From the NCBI GenBank assembly GCA_021307315.1, contig JAJSPD010000003.1:124001-188000 (forward strand): a stretch of 64,000 nucleotides of DNA, given 5' to 3'. The notes below the pieces were generated by a model that had not been told where the DNA came from, made no database searches, and saw only the letters and a program-made list of their open reading frames with translations. Positions 12,030 through 24,734 of this stretch are shown here, in pieces. Position 1 is the first letter of the stretch; every line of letters begins with the position of its first letter. The position numbers and the translations under genes were made by a program. The DNA comes from Bisporella sp. PMI_857 (taxonomy: Eukaryota > Ascomycota > Leotiomycetes > Helotiales > Helotiaceae).

Positions 12030-13312
12030 GGCAAAAACCAGACCATACAGGCAAGATGAGAAACATGCTAACATATGGGAGCAGGTAGAAAATATAATAC
12101 TCCCGTGTCAGGAGCCTTGTAACAAAGAAACAAGGGTTTTGATCTATAACCTGTTTTCAACGACATACATCCTTTACGACAAATGAATCTGATGCATACA
12201 GCCTGGGTACTGGGTACGCGTCTACTCTTTGGACATAAGACTTAATACTTAAGAAACGTGCAGTCGAATGACCCCGCTCAAAGATATATTAATTAAATGT
12301 TAAATGCTCAAAGACAAATGAAGACCGTCGACTCTACGACGAACCTACATATAACATCGAGACGCTAAAAAAATAAACATGTAGGTGTGGGCTATCATCC
12401 AGTTGTGGAAGATGCATACTTCATACCTGAGGATCTGCTACATCAGAAAGAAGTAAAAAATGATTCCACAAAGAGTGCAATGAGATATATTTGCTGTCTT
12501 AATTCTCACTAAAAACTCGCATGATTCCGAATACAACAAAACGACCAAAAGTTTGCTTAATGTTATTTGGGAATCGTGCGACGAAATACCTATACAACTA
12601 AAACTTATGTTAATAAATGAGAGCAAGCTTTACGGTTTTCCAGAACTGCAAGAATATCAAGTCCTGTGAGCCCGACGTGCAGAACTTGCTATCCTGTATC
12701 AGATCTTCTTATGCTCTATATTAAACTGAATGATAAAAGCATGATAGCGGTGGCCTGGACGCCTTGCAGACTAGGTTCTAATTTGCACATTCATCTCTGC
12801 CCGGCGCTCATTCTGGTTTTTTGATGGTTGATCGGTCAACTAGCCATACATTTAGCTTGTCATCCAGAGTTTTACCCAAGACTGTATGAGATTGACACCA
12901 GGGTAATTCTCCAAAGCTTGCAGTCTAGCAGTTTAATGATCGTGTAACTGTAGAAGGATAATGTGATGGAAAGGACGGCGTTTGAACATACCCGGCTCGA
13001 AAGGTATGCTGTGTTTAAGCTGTCTTTGCCCTTAATTATATCCCAACTGCCCTATCCTCAGCTTCACTTAGCGCTGCCCCGCTATTTTTCGGCTTTAGCT
13101 ACTTTTACTTTATCCCCGCCATGAGGCTTATCGCGATAACGAGGCGGCCGCCTAAACACTCCCAATGGAGTGTGAGCTTCATGTCCAAGCAGAAGAGTAA
13201 ACACTCCGAAAATAGTTCTACAGGTGCGCAAGACAAGCAAGACGAGCACTAACGTGTGGGCGCGCAAGACCAGCTGCATCTTCCCATCAGGAGCGCAGTG
13301 CTACAGCCCAAA
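12030..13312. other. Divergent promoter region, 1.3 kb
   Basis: This lies between the divergent starts of the 661-aa gene (-) and CSN6 (+). No ORF with family features is present and no RNA gene was recognised. It probably contains both promoters and the 5' UTRs. Confidence 0.5.
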
Positions 13313-14598
13313 ATGGCACCAAAGGCTACTGACAACCCACTTCTTTCCACCCAAAAATCCTCTGACTCTGGTTTACAAATTGCTCTCCATCCTCTCGCTC
13401 TTCTCACCATCTCCGACTATGTTACTCGCCATACTCTCCGAAATCAGAAAGGCCCTATTGTTGGTGCATTATTAGGTCAGCAAAATGGCAGACAGATCAC
13501 TATTGAGCATACCTTCGACGTCCATATGATCCAGGTTGACAACGAGCAAAAGATTCACAAGGCATGGTTTGATGATCGCTTGCAGCACAGTAAGTAATCT
13601 ACAAATCTCCTCAATCTGCTGTCGCTGACAGATAATCTACAGTGAAGGATGTCCACAAAGCTCCAGCCCTTGACTTTGTTGGATGGTGGACTCTGCTGCC
13701 TACCGCTGGACCACAACAGGTACACTTACCTCTCCACCGCGAGTTTCTAGAATCCTATAACGAGTCTGCAATACTCCTGGGATTTCATCCTACCGATGTC
13801 CAGAGTGGAACGGTGGGAGGAAAGCTACCGATTACTATATACGAGAGCAATTACGAAGCTGAAGGCACCACAACAACAAATGGTGGTGGTGAGGACAAGG
13901 AAATGAAGGATATTGAGATACCATTAGCACTTAGGTTCAAGGAGTTGCAGTATACTGTTGAGACTGGTGAGGCAGAGATGATAAGTGTTGACTACATTGC
14001 TCGTGGAGGAGGAAATGCAACAGCTGTTGAATCAGGCACCAAGGAGAAGGTTAAGGAAGATGCCTCAGTGATGGGTAAAGGCAAGGGGAAGGCCATAAAA
14101 AAATCAGGAGAGCCAGAGATGGTTACATCAAGGTCAAGCTTGACAGCTGCGGAGGAAGAGAAGATCGCATCTCTGACTGCTAGGGCCAACGCCATCAGAA
14201 TGCTGAAGTCTCGAATTGATCTCATCGCAAAGTACCTCCAAAGCCTCCCACCCTCCTTCATCGATCCTAATATTCCTGAGGAGACCGAGGAAGAGAAAAA
14301 GAAATATATGCCAGTCGACTACTGTGTTCTACGCTCTATCTACGCCTTGCTCAATCGCCTTTCTCTCATCGAGCCCACGGGCGCCTTCCAGGCCGAACTG
14401 CTCTCCGAGACCAACGACGTCAGTCTAGTCAACCTTCTCAGCAACCTAACTTCCAGCGTCAAGGGAATACGAGAGACGGGCCGCAAATACCAGATCGTCA
14501 ACGAAGGCAAGACCAAGGGTAGAGGTAGAACTGAAGATTCTCAGCGATGGCTTGAATCGGGTGGTACTATTACGAGCGTTGGCGATTTGATCAACTAG
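13313..14598 (+). CDS. csnF: COP9 signalosome subunit 6 (MPN-minus), 410 aa
   Basis: CSN6 is a structural subunit of the COP9 signalosome, which removes Nedd8 from cullin-RING ligases; in filamentous fungi this complex links light, development and secondary metabolism. The two exons are 13313-13589 and 13643-14598. The N-terminal MPN domain begins with [17 protein letters not shown], followed by [20 protein letters not shown], which is the CSN6 signature. It then has [19 protein letters not shown] where an active enzyme would have the JAMM HxH motif, so it is catalytically inactive as expected. The C-terminal half has the helical CSN5/CSN6-type tail. A charged Lys/Glu-rich insert (about residues 200-260) is variable in fungi. 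I chose the ATG at 13313; an in-frame ATG at 13256 would add 19 residues. The 26S proteasome subunit Rpn8 and eIF3f are related, but the HPL..L.ISD pattern favours CSN6. Confidence 0.85.
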
Positions 14599-15074
14599 GG
14601 GACATGGGGTTTATAAAAGGCATTGCGAAGGCGCTTGAGGTCAAAACATTTGCATTTCAATCATATGGCGTCACAGAACGAGGGATCTCTTTGAAAGGCG
14701 AATCAACCTTTTCAGGAAGAAGATATAAGCACGCTGCGTTTGAGCTAGGAACATAAAATGAAGTAAATAAAGCGCGCAAGTTGTCTCTGCGAAGTATAGC
14801 TGTGTGATCTCCGCAATGCTCAAGTGAGAGATACACAGTTTCACGATATGTAACCTCAAACAGAGTGTTCCAATGCTGATATATAAACCTCTATAGTGTG
14901 CCCCGTTCCCAACTTAACGAAATGTCTAACTATCATCAAAAGGCATAACTCTATCTAACGCAACCCGACCCCATCCCAAAAAACTAAAAAAACAGCAGGA
15001 ACCAAGCTTTAGCAGCCCAATCCACAAAGATAACGAGCAGCGGAGCAATAAAAGAAATCTATCGTCCGTGGCTT
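14599..15074. other. Convergent 3' region
   Basis: Short tail-to-tail spacer between CSN6 (+) and the polyol dehydrogenase (-). Nothing but probable 3' UTRs is visible. Confidence 0.5.
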
Positions 15075-16556
15075 CTATGCCTCAATCACAACCTTCAAGA
15101 CCAACTTCCCTTCATCATCTACCGTCCGTCCGGCAAGCTCAAACGCTTCCCTTGCCCCTCCGAGTCCCTTGAACCGATGCGTTACCATCTTGTCCAGGCT
15201 CGGCAACCCCATGGGGCCTTTCGCACCGAGCAGTCTAATGCCTGTGGGATACGTATTCGCATACCTGAAGATCCCCAAAATGTCCACTTCCCTCAAGTGA
15301 GCGGCACTCAACGGCAAAGTCTGGATTGGCGTTCCCATGCCTACCATGATGACTTTGCCGCCCGGGCGAGTCGTGTAGAGAGAGGTCTGCATACATGCTT
15401 CCTTACCTGTGCACTCGAAGGTGACATCAACGCCGTCGTCCTCGTCCTCTTCTAAGGGAGACATGTCATGCCTTGCAACGGCGAGGACATCTGCTGCTAC
15501 CGCCTTCGCACCGTCTAACCTCTCCCCAATGCCACCACCTCCATAGCTAGATACCGGCGTCATCGCACCATCTGAGCTGGGGGTCGTGATTCCGCTACTA
15601 AAGATGGAAGATGAGGAGGCGCTAGAGTGTAGAGGCTTAGGCACGACATATCCATGGGTGGCGAACCCGTTCTTGACTGCGTATTCAACACGCCCTTCGT
15701 CGACGTCCATAATCGTGACGAACGTGCAGCCGGATTGCCGTGCCATGGCTGCAACAAGAAGGCCGACGGTGCCCGCACCGATGACGAGCGCCGTTGAACC
15801 TGGTGCCGGAGAGGCCCGGTTGAGGGAATGAATTGCGACGGAGAGGGGCTCAAGGAGGGCGGCAGCATCAAATGAGATGTGGTCAGGGAGTCTAGATTCC
15901 TTGCATTAGCTAAGACACGTAGAATGACGCTTGCCGTGGGGTGAGAAGAGGGACTCAAATCGTGGGGGAGAAGGCTAAGATCGTGGGGAAAGCTAAAGAC
16001 GGAACGGCACGTACTTGTGACACCAGACCGCGGGATGGTTGATTCGTTCCTGCAGTGTTCCTTGAAAATGCGGCACGCTCTTTGCGCTGCTTCGAAATCT
16101 CATCTTCTTACAAAGGTTATACCGACCCTTTCTGCAGATTGCGCACTGCCCACATGGAATGCCAACTTCAAGTGCCACTCTATCGCCGATGCTGAAGCCA
16201 CTGACTTGTGGCCCGATTGCAACTACCACTCCAGAAGACTCATGGCCTAAGGATAATGGGGCGCAGGCGCATAGATCACCGTTGGCAAACTTCTTGTAGT
16301 AGCTCACATCTGAGCCGCAGATGCCTGTGGACTTAATCTGGATCTGAAGTTCTCCCGATGATGGCTCTTCGATATGTCTCGTTTCCTAGTTCGTTGGTTA
16401 GTCTTTCTTAGGTTTTAGAGTTGTCCTATATGTGAATTCGCTCACCAGTCGCAAATCTGTTGGCCCATGTAGGACGGAAGCTTTGATTGTTGACTTGGAG
16501 GCTCCATGAGATGGGACCAAGAGTGGGAGAGCCTCTGGAGCTGCAGACGGCGCCAT
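15075..16556 (-). CDS. Zinc-dependent polyol (sorbitol/xylitol-type) dehydrogenase, 432 aa
   Basis: Medium-chain NAD(P)-dependent dehydrogenase that likely oxidises a polyol to a ketose. The three exons are 16556-16446, 16385-16015 and 15891-15075; the 123-bp second intron restores the typical HKLPDHISFDAAALLEPLSVA segment. The catalytic zinc ligand is Cys60 in TGICGSD, with His in LGHESSG. The structural zinc lobe CGQCAICRKGRYNLC has all four Cys. The nucleotide-binding glycine motif is VIGAGTVGLL and the following acidic residue is in MDVDEGR, which favours NAD. A Ser/Thr/Gly-rich insertion of about 45 residues (15550-15660) interrupts the Rossmann half between the beta-B and beta-D regions; typical family members are about 350-390 aa and lack it. 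Exact substrate cannot be told. Confidence 0.85.
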
Positions 16557-18227
16557 TGTGAGACTTGATAGAAGATGTATAGATACTTTTAGTCAACAAG
16601 TAGATAGAATTCCCAAAAAAGAAGCTGGAGGCTCAGAATGGGGGGCATCTTGCTCGAGCAAGTTCGTGGGGGTCTTATAGAGGGCGACATGTTCTCACCG
16701 ATCGTCAAAATAACTGACTGATGAAACTTGGGAATGGCGTGTGCGCCAGTGAAAGAGCTCATAGTTATCTTTCTATCTTTCGCACACTGGGGAAGAAAAA
16801 AAAAGTCGCGGCCGATGAGAAAAGTTACCAGGGACGGGGTCCCCAGTAAGTTTTGCTACTGATACTGGAGTTTGAGAGGGTGAAGATGTACGGTGTGCTG
16901 CATACTCCGGGATGCCCCTGGTGATAGACATGTGGTGGTCAAGGATATTTCGGGTAAAGGCGAAGGAGTGTGCGCGCACAGGCGACCACCCGAGGATATA
17001 AGTGGTGGGCTCCCAGGTGCGAGTCGTCTTGCGAATCCAGTGCCGGGTCGTTCCAGCGAGCGTTGAAAGCTGGATAATATATTTTGCGAGGGCCCGGGCA
17101 TCGCGAATCTCCTTTCTGGGACTTAGCCGTCTCCGATGTTATCGCAACTTGGTTCCCTTCTGGCCTGGATATTCTCGGGGGGAAATCCTGCGGTACACCT
17201 ATCCTCCGTCATTATACTCAATGTGTAGATGTTCGTCCGCTCTGGCGGTGCTTCTCACGCAGGCGGAGGCTTGTGAGGTGTCATGATTGGTGCGACGAGC
17301 AGGCGATAAAGACGACATGGCAGTAGTACAGCAACATGTAGCATCCATCCGTGCGGCGGCCCTTCTGTCTGTCGACATGATGCGAGGACAGGTACCACAA
17401 CTTTGCGCAGTGGTGGTACGAGGATACGAAGATGATTTTCGTGCCGCTCACAGTACCACTTTTCAGCGGAATCGGAGGATGAGGTGGCATACATGAGCCT
17501 AGCCTAGGCGTGTATCATGATTCACGAGCAGCAAGAAAGTTCACTAAACAGCGAGAAAGATAGAACTCAACTCACCCAATACGAGCACTACCGAAGTACC
17601 GAACTACCGGTTGCCAGCTTAATTAAACTTACAGTGCGGAGTATACTTCCCCGCGACTCAGATAAAGGGGCGTAGGAGGTGTGTGCGAGGGCAATAATCA
17701 GGAAGATCGTGAGATGCAATTCTGTCAGATTGCAAAGAGATCCGGCTCGGCTGTGATGCCTCCCAGTGACGGCCTTCGGAGTCGCATCCGTGTGGAGCAT
17801 ACGGAGAACAGCTCCTCATCTCACGGCTATTCCTGTAGACCCTAACCACTATGCTGGATAACGCTATGAGGAGTCCTGCCCGAGTCAATGCAAATAATAT
17901 TTCAAATAAGGTTCCATGACATGGCGGTGAGCGTTATGCGCAAGAAACTACAGAAAAGGTGGCTTTTCCAGCATCTGCATTAAAGCCTTCGGTAGATGCG
18001 GCGTAGTGATCCCACAAGCTAGTCTATATCGTGCTCAGAGACATTCACATACCTGCATTCAATGTGCCTGAGGACTTTGAAATTAGTTGCATATGCTGTG
18101 TTCAGGGTATACAGGTAGTGATATGATTAGATAGTACACATATGGGTATTGGAATACCGTCTGAGCCCCATAGAAGACATATGCCGACGTCTGAAGTAAG
18201 GTAGGTCAAGTAGATTTATTCCCCAAT
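16557..18227. other. Intergenic, 1.7 kb, no supported gene
   Basis: Upstream of the polyol dehydrogenase and downstream of Vps17. Several overlapping ORFs of 60-95 aa on both strands have no family features and no consistent splice links. I see nothing further. Confidence 0.5.
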
Positions 18228-20136
18228 TTAGAATGTGGACGTTGCGAGACGGGAGGCCGCATTGCGTGCGTCGATTCTATCCTCATCATCTTCCTCCTTC
18301 ACACCCGTAAGTCCCCCGGCACTCGCACCGCTCAAAGCTCTTCCTCTACCAGAGCCTTGCTCATCCTCGCCATTTGCAGCCTCTGGAACATTAGACATAA
18401 AACTACCTGGTATAATCCTGTTCAGGCCCTCAGGTCGCCTGGGAACACCACTCCAAGAGTCCCCCTTAGGCCCTTGGGAGGCTGCTAGACTAGCTCGTCT
18501 CACAGCAGGGTGTCCCTCTCGACCAAGCCTACTTAGGCCACCGGAAGAATCAATTGACCGAATGTCGGGCCTAATACTTTCTAGTGTAGCCAGAGTACGG
18601 CGCTCGGCCTCTATTTCTCGGATCGCGTATTCACGAATGCTAAGTCGTAGATCAGCAGCAGTGCGTGCAAACCACCGCCGCTGCTCTTGAAGAAGGTTGG
18701 CAGTAACTCTCTGCGTTTTGCCTAGGAGGTAAAGCTCATTGCTTCTGGCTTCATCCAAAGCAGCTATAGCCTCATCAACCTTCTCCCGTCGCACTGAGGT
18801 GCTCGCCTTGAGCCTATCTGCGGCACTCAGCTTGCTCCGTGTCAGTTGTTGGGCTTGCAAGAGCTCGCGCAGAAGAATGTGACGATTCGTCAGTGTTTCT
18901 TTGACAATGAATGCATCTTGTGAATGATATTGTAGAGGGTCTCCAATAGTTGTGGCCTCGGCGGTACCTTGGGCTGCGTGATAGTCGCCTGATGTTTGTA
19001 TTGTCTTTCCTAGCTTCCTATACGCATTCGCTAATCCTTGATGCGGCTCTTGGACGTTCATGGAACCCAATTTGACGCCGAAGTCGGACTCTGCAAGTCC
19101 AAGACCTGGAAGTATTAGCAGAGCACACCACTGCCCTTGCACAGGATGAAGACATACCCTTCCGAGCTTTAACGAGCTTGTCTACTTTGTGCCCAGCATC
19201 CATCGTGCCAAGGTAGAACAGCTTCACAACAGGCCGGGCATCTTGCAACTCAGGTGTATCATCCGGAGGTGGAGCAAATTGTTTGATTACCCTTCTACGA
19301 ACACCAGTAGCAGGTTGCTTTCTCTTAAGCATCGGGCTATATCCAAAATCGCTCTCAACAAAGAGTACCATTTCGTCATCCTTCATTAGGACCTCGTTTG
19401 CGCACACATAATTGAGCCATCTCTGAAGGGACGCCTTCACCCGAGCTTCATCTTCGTCTGTGCCAGCTCCAGCCGATGTCAAAGCTGGGGGTACGGCAGG
19501 CACAAGTGCTTCTGGATTCGAGGATACGAGGTGCTCAGCGAGCTTGATGAACTCTGAATGAGCACGCCTCACGTCGCGGAATTGGGTTGTTCGGAATTTG
19601 GGGAGATTGGTCTAGCCAGTTAGCAAGTTTATGGTAGAAAAGATTAGAGAACACATTACATGAATGTCGAATCTCAGAATTGGGTCTTTTCGGCCAGTCC
19701 TTTCAAGCCCAGTAATTTTGGCTTGTAGTTTATATTGTGGTTGGGGTGGAGCTAGCTGTGAGTGCCGTGGGGCTCCATGATATCTTTGAGGTTCTTGTTT
19801 CTGCTGCTGAGTTTGCTTCTGTGGTTGCTGTTCGCGGCCGGGATATTTCTGTTCAGGTTCGGTTGTAACAGAGTCTGCTGTATCGGGCCTGAGTCCCTCA
19901 TTATCTCCTACCGATGCAGTGCCTGCGCTGCTCTCAGGTCTATTGTAGCTGTTCCCTCCCAACGTGTCATCTTGCGAATATTGAGAACCGGGTTGATTGT
20001 AGGGAGTGGGCGATGACGGAATGTCTGAAGGATATGAGCTCGTTCTCGCATGCTGTGGCGATGGCACTGGTGAGTTGCCCCAAGGCGATGCGCCTGCTGG
20101 ATTATCAGCATCGTGTATGGAAGAAGTGTAATCCAT
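18228..20136 (-). CDS. vps17: Vps17-type retromer sorting nexin (PX-BAR), 602 aa
   Basis: Vps17 pairs with Vps5 as the membrane-bending sorting-nexin dimer of retromer, recycling cargo from endosomes to the Golgi. The three exons are 20136-19660, 19611-19158 and 19105-18228, all in phase. Residues 1-125 are disordered and Pro/Gln/Ser-rich. The PX domain (about 130-245) begins YKLQAKITGLERTGRKDPILRFDIHTN and contains FRDVRRAHSEF. In place of the full basic phosphoinositide pocket it shows PKFRTTQFRDV, in line with the divergent PX of fungal Vps17. Residues about 300-510 form a long helical BAR-like coiled coil (AADRLKASTSVRREKVDEAIAALDEA; IREYAIREIEAERRTLATLESI). The C-terminal 90 residues are Gly/Ser/Glu-rich and disordered. 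It is divergent from mEF-G2 across a 382-bp shared promoter. Confidence 0.85.
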
Positions 20137-20518
20137 GATAGTAGTTCTGCTATCTCTATCAGGACCAGGTCTTGTTTGGCAGGGCCAACTTCCAGGTAGG
20201 ATAAACTCGGAACAGGGTCGATATGATGCCCGCGTAGATTATATATCTGCACACAATTGCGATGACAGCTCAGACAATGAGCGTAAGAGGTGGTGTGCAA
20301 ACAATGGTGCACTATGTCCTACTCTGATGGTCGATGTCGATAGTGCTGTAAGGCAGCTATTTGTGCTGACCAATTAGCGTTGGGCTGAAGCTCAATGGCG
20401 TCAAACTTTTCGCCAAGCATCTGCCCTGAGGCTTCACTAAATTATTGTTTGAATCTCATTAATGTTCTGAGCATTTGCACTCGATATAAATTCATGTGAC
20501 TGATACAAAGGTTGTGGG
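20137..20518. promoter_or_regulatory. Shared divergent promoter of vps17 and mef2
   Basis: A 382-bp gap separates the divergent start codons of Vps17 (-) and mitochondrial EF-G2 (+), so it must hold both promoters and 5' UTRs. I could not identify specific factor sites. Confidence 0.5.
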
Positions 20519-23290
20519 ATGAGCCCTTTGACAACTTATAGAGCTTGTCTAAAATGGCACCAGCGTCTTCGACGTCATTCATATGCTGAAGTCTCTTTAT
20601 TTCTCACAAGAGCTTTCTCAAGCACCTCAACCCTTCCTTATCAAGATATAGAACATACCAAAAGAACAAGAAATATTGGAATTATAGCTCATATCGATGC
20701 AGTATGTTGCATGTGGGATTTCTACATTCTCGAGGTAACGATGAGTAGGGCAAAACAACAACCACGGAGCGTATGCTCTACTATAGCGGTTTCACGCGCC
20801 GAATAGGAGGTACGTCAGGTGATCTTTTAACTCTATCTCTTGAATTTTAAGAGCCTTAGCTCTTTTTCAAAGGGGGCCTTTCAGGGACTTCGAAACAGTT
20901 AATTTGCAAATGGATAAGATATATGATTTATTGTCTACTTCTGACATCGTATAGACGTTGATGATGGATCGACTGTAACGGACTTCTTGCCTGCGGAACG
21001 AGCCCGAGGAATCACTATCCAATCCGCAGCCGTAACTTTCGAATGGCCACCCAAGACCGCAGGTGGGACAGTGAGGGCCAAAGGACCAAGGTCTCACCAG
21101 ACACACACCATCAATCTTATTGATACTCCAGGCCATGCGGATTTCACGTTCGAAGTCATTCGCTCTTTGCGAATTCTTGACGGAGCGATATGTATCCTTG
21201 ATGGTGTTGCCGGAGTCGAAGCCCAGACTGAGAAAGTTTGGGCTCAGGCTAATAATTGGAGTATCCCGCGTATTGTTTTTGTGAACAAGCTAGATAGAGA
21301 TGGAGCTGAGTTCGAGAGAACTGTTAAGGAGATCGGTGCAAGACTCGGAGGTTGGCCAGCAGTATGTCAAATCCCCTGGTGGGAAGGTGGGAAGGGGCGG
21401 TTCACTGGAGTGGGGGATGCAATCAATTTATGCGCCTTGAAGTGGGAAGAAGGAGGCGACGGGAAGGATATCGCGATATTCGATCTCGAAAGACTCCAGA
21501 GCGAAGATCCAACACTTCGCGCAGAGATCATCAAAGCGCGTGCTGCGCTTATCGAGTGTCTCTGTGAATATGATGAGGAGCTTTTAGAGACATGGCTAGA
21601 GTGCAACGATGACAGCATTGCTATCCCTCCGCAAGCTGTCAGGGATAGTTTACGACGATGTATCATTGACGGCTCTGGCAAGTTAATTCCCGTATTCGCT
21701 GGAGCAAGTTTTCGAAATATTGGTGTACAACCACTTTTGGATGCTGTGGACGACTTACTCCCTGATCCCAAAGAACGACCCGATCCCGAAGTCAGCCTGG
21801 GTGCCATCAAAGGAGGCTTGGGAGATCTTCTGTCAGGAGTGCTTGCTATCACACCAGTAGCAGGCAAACTGCTTGCCAAGAAATCTGCCAGTCCCAAATC
21901 TCTCGTCGCCCAGATTGAAGGTTGTGCCCTGGCATTCAAGGTCGTAAACGACCTGAAGCGAGGAGTATTAGTATATGTGCGCGTATATTCGGGGAGCATC
22001 AACCGCAACGCCAATCTATGGAACACGAGTTTGCAGGTTACGGAAAGAGCTCAGCGACTTCTCCAGATGCAAGCCGCTGACGCTGTGGAAATATCACATA
22101 TTGCTGCAGGGCAGATTGGAGTGATTGCAGGTTTGAAATTTGCTCGCACAGGTGATACACTCATGTCTTGTACGGGTGCGAATCCAAAAACGGGTCCTCC
22201 GGCCCCTCTCAACACACTTCAGCTTCGACCCATAGAGGTTCCACCTCCAGTATTCTTTGCTGCGGTAGAGCCCCACAGTTTGAGCGAAGAGAAGAACGTG
22301 GCAGACATTCTCGCACTTCTTCTGAGAGAAGATCCTAGTCTGCATATGGCTATTGATGAAGAGTCTGGCCAAATGCAGCTCAGCGGTATGGGTGAACTCC
22401 ATCTTGAAATCGCAAGAGATCGTCTCGTCAATGACTTTAAAGCCAAAGCGACAATGGGAAATATTGAGATCAGCTATCGCGAGTGTGTTTTAGCTGCCAC
22501 AAATTCTCGCCGACTTGTCTTCGAGCGAGAGGTTGCAGGTAGAAATGGAAAGGCTGCATGCGAAGTAGCTGTGGCGCCTCTGGAGCCTGCCACCAGTCAA
22601 TCAGATGAAATAGTATTCGTTGATGGGAATGCTATCACAGTCAATATACTTGCTGTCCTTGATGCTGAGGGAAAATTGATTTTGCCACCTGAGTTATCAG
22701 TCCAGATGATTCGTGCAGCACTAATCAATGGAGCAGCAGCCGCTCTTGCTCGTGGGCCTCGCCGCGCATTTCCTATTCATGATGCTCATGTTACTTTGAC
22801 ATTCGATCCATTGCAAGACTTCTTTGGTGCAGATACAACCTCTGCAGCACTCTCAGCGGCAGCAAGACTCACAGTACAGGCTGCACTGAAAGATGCATTT
22901 GATCACGATCAGGTGGGCCTCATGGAGCCTGTGATGAATGTGGTAATTAGCTGTGACGAGTCCTCTCTTGGTGCCATCGTTCATGATATATCTTCTGCAC
23001 GCGGAGGTCATATATTATCTCTCGATAACCAAGACAACATCTCAGAGGATGACAATTTCCAAAGTATTGACACGAAAAAAATTTACGCTCCCCCAGATCC
23101 GTTCGCATCAAATGACAGGACAAAGTCGTCGGCCCCGGGACAATCGAGACAGGTTACTGCAAGAGTTCCGTTGAAAGAAATGGTAGGGTATCTGAAGCAC
23201 CTTAGGTCTTTAACGGGTGGAAGAGGGACGTTCATCATGAGTGTTGATAAGTTTGAGAGGCTGTCCGGACCGAGAGAGAAAGCTGTATGA
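20519..23290 (+). CDS. mef2: Mitochondrial elongation factor G2 (ribosome-recycling GTPase), 859 aa
   Basis: EF-G2mt works with the ribosome recycling factor to split mitochondrial ribosomes after termination. The three exons are 20519-20701, 20749-20809 and 20955-23290. The N-terminus is basic and lacks acidic residues ([27 protein letters not shown]), a mitochondrial presequence. Intron 1 falls inside the P-loop: [10 protein letters not shown] is joined to [14 protein letters not shown]. Switch II is [13 protein letters not shown]4 is [10 protein letters not shown], and the switch I side carries [15 protein letters not shown]. Domain II has [12 protein letters not shown], and domains III-V are present ([29 protein letters not shown]). 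Length fits fungal Mef2 rather than Mef1; the alternative is Mef1, which usually has a shorter G domain insert. All GTPase motifs look intact. Confidence 0.88.
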
Positions 23291-23687
23291 ATATACCTTT
23301 GTAAGTAAGTTGTAAAAATACCATTCTGACTATCGTTTGGACTTATCGCATGCATTTGTGCCTCAATGAGTTGTGTCTAAAAGCTGTTTAAACAAACGTC
23401 AATATTCACAGCGACCCTACAAGGGACTTTTCATTGCGACTCATCGAGATAGGCTTGTGACAATATCAACAACGCCTTTTGCGAAATTCATCTCAACACA
23501 CTCAAAAACTTCAAATTAACAGCTCCTGTTATTGCAGGATTCTTCTCGTACCATTTAATCCTTTTCTCTCTAGTTTGTTTAATCACCAAACTGGCCCCTT
23601 TTCCTTTGAAGCGAGAATTTCCCTTTCAAGCTTTATCACCGAAAATCTTCACCTTACGGCCGAATGTCCCCCTAGGCCCTGGCAACA
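23291..23687. other. Spacer and promoter upstream of the leucine-zipper gene
   Basis: Between mEF-G2 and the next plus-strand gene. It contains pyrimidine-rich stretches just before the start codon, typical of fungal promoters and leaders, and no ORF of note. Confidence 0.45.
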
Positions 23688-24616
23688 ATGATGCCCCAGG
23701 AACCGGTGCCAGAGCAGGGCATAATTGGTCATGAGGTTGAGGAAGTCGAGCAATTGGATGCGACTCAGACAGCGAAGAAACCCTTCAAGGTCATAACCTT
23801 TCTCAGAAAGTATGGTGCTGGAAAACTTACCAAAGAAGATTTTGCCGAGTACAATGAATTTGACAAGAACTATAACTGGGCAGCGGGAATCCGCAAGGTT
23901 GAGTCAAGCCACAGCATTGGAGATGGTATCGTAGCGATTGAAGGCATTGCCGCGTCTTCGATACCAGGTACTCGACAGATCATTAAGGCTGAGGCGACGT
24001 CTGAGAGGAACGGCCCGTCTTTCACTTCAAGAACGTTCAATGCCAGCGATATATCGAGCCAGGATGGATCACATGGCGATTTTACTGGTAATAGACTCAT
24101 TGATACGATAGAAGACTTTAAAAAGTTGTAAGTATAATCTCTATAGAATTGTTATGCCCCACATCTCAAGCTATGGTGCTGACATCCCTAGTGGACAACT
24201 ACTCTCGTATGACGACCCTTTTGATACCCATGAATACATCACTGGGACTGCCATTTCAAGAAATGGGGAGAATACAGGGATCAAATGCGACGAAGATGAT
24301 ATGATGCAAAATCCACTAAATGATAGACTAGCCAGCGGGGATCAATCACAAGTACCGGGTAGGTACAAATCTGTTCCTCGGGCATTGACAGTTCTTCTAC
24401 GAAAACGTTTCTTAGGTAGAGACTAATATCAGTATTCTAGAGCTCAAGCTGTCGGCCGCTGTTCGTCGGAAGAGAAAAGCACAGGCTAAAATTTTGGAGC
24501 TGGAGGAACACAATAACTCGTTGAAACTGGAGAATGAATTGCTGCGGGCACAACTCAATGAGATAGGGATGATCTTGAGCAAAACCCCTGGCTTAATGGC
24601 TCCGGAGGATGAATGA
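23688..24616 (+). CDS. bZIP-like leucine-zipper protein, 260 aa
   Basis: A probable transcription factor-like protein with a C-terminal leucine zipper. The three exons are 23688-24127, 24192-24358 and 24441-24616; intron 1 has a perfect TGCTGAC branch point and intron 2 a GTAGGT donor. The N-terminal 200 residues are acidic and unstructured, with FKVITFLRKYGAGKLTKEDFAEYNEFDKNYNW as the only compact segment (about residues 33-65). The C-terminal part (from about 205) reads LKLSAAVRRKRKAQAKILELE and continues with heptad leucines through ENELLRAQLNEI. The basic region has A-A and a +8 Lys, but the invariant Asn of bZIP factors is not visible, so DNA binding may be altered. Two adjacent ATGs open the frame. 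It is tail-to-tail with the HET gene, 118 bp away. Confidence 0.72.
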
Positions 24617-24734
24617 GTCCACAACTATATTCATGAGACCGTTTCGTATCATGCATGTTTATACCTCACGCCACCAGAATGTGGAAGGATAATAGAGATG
24701 AGAATACCACAAAAAGTGTGCATACAAAGTTGTC

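Noticed and set aside
21367..22026. 219-aa minus-strand ORF
   Set aside because: Antisense shadow of mitochondrial EF-G2.
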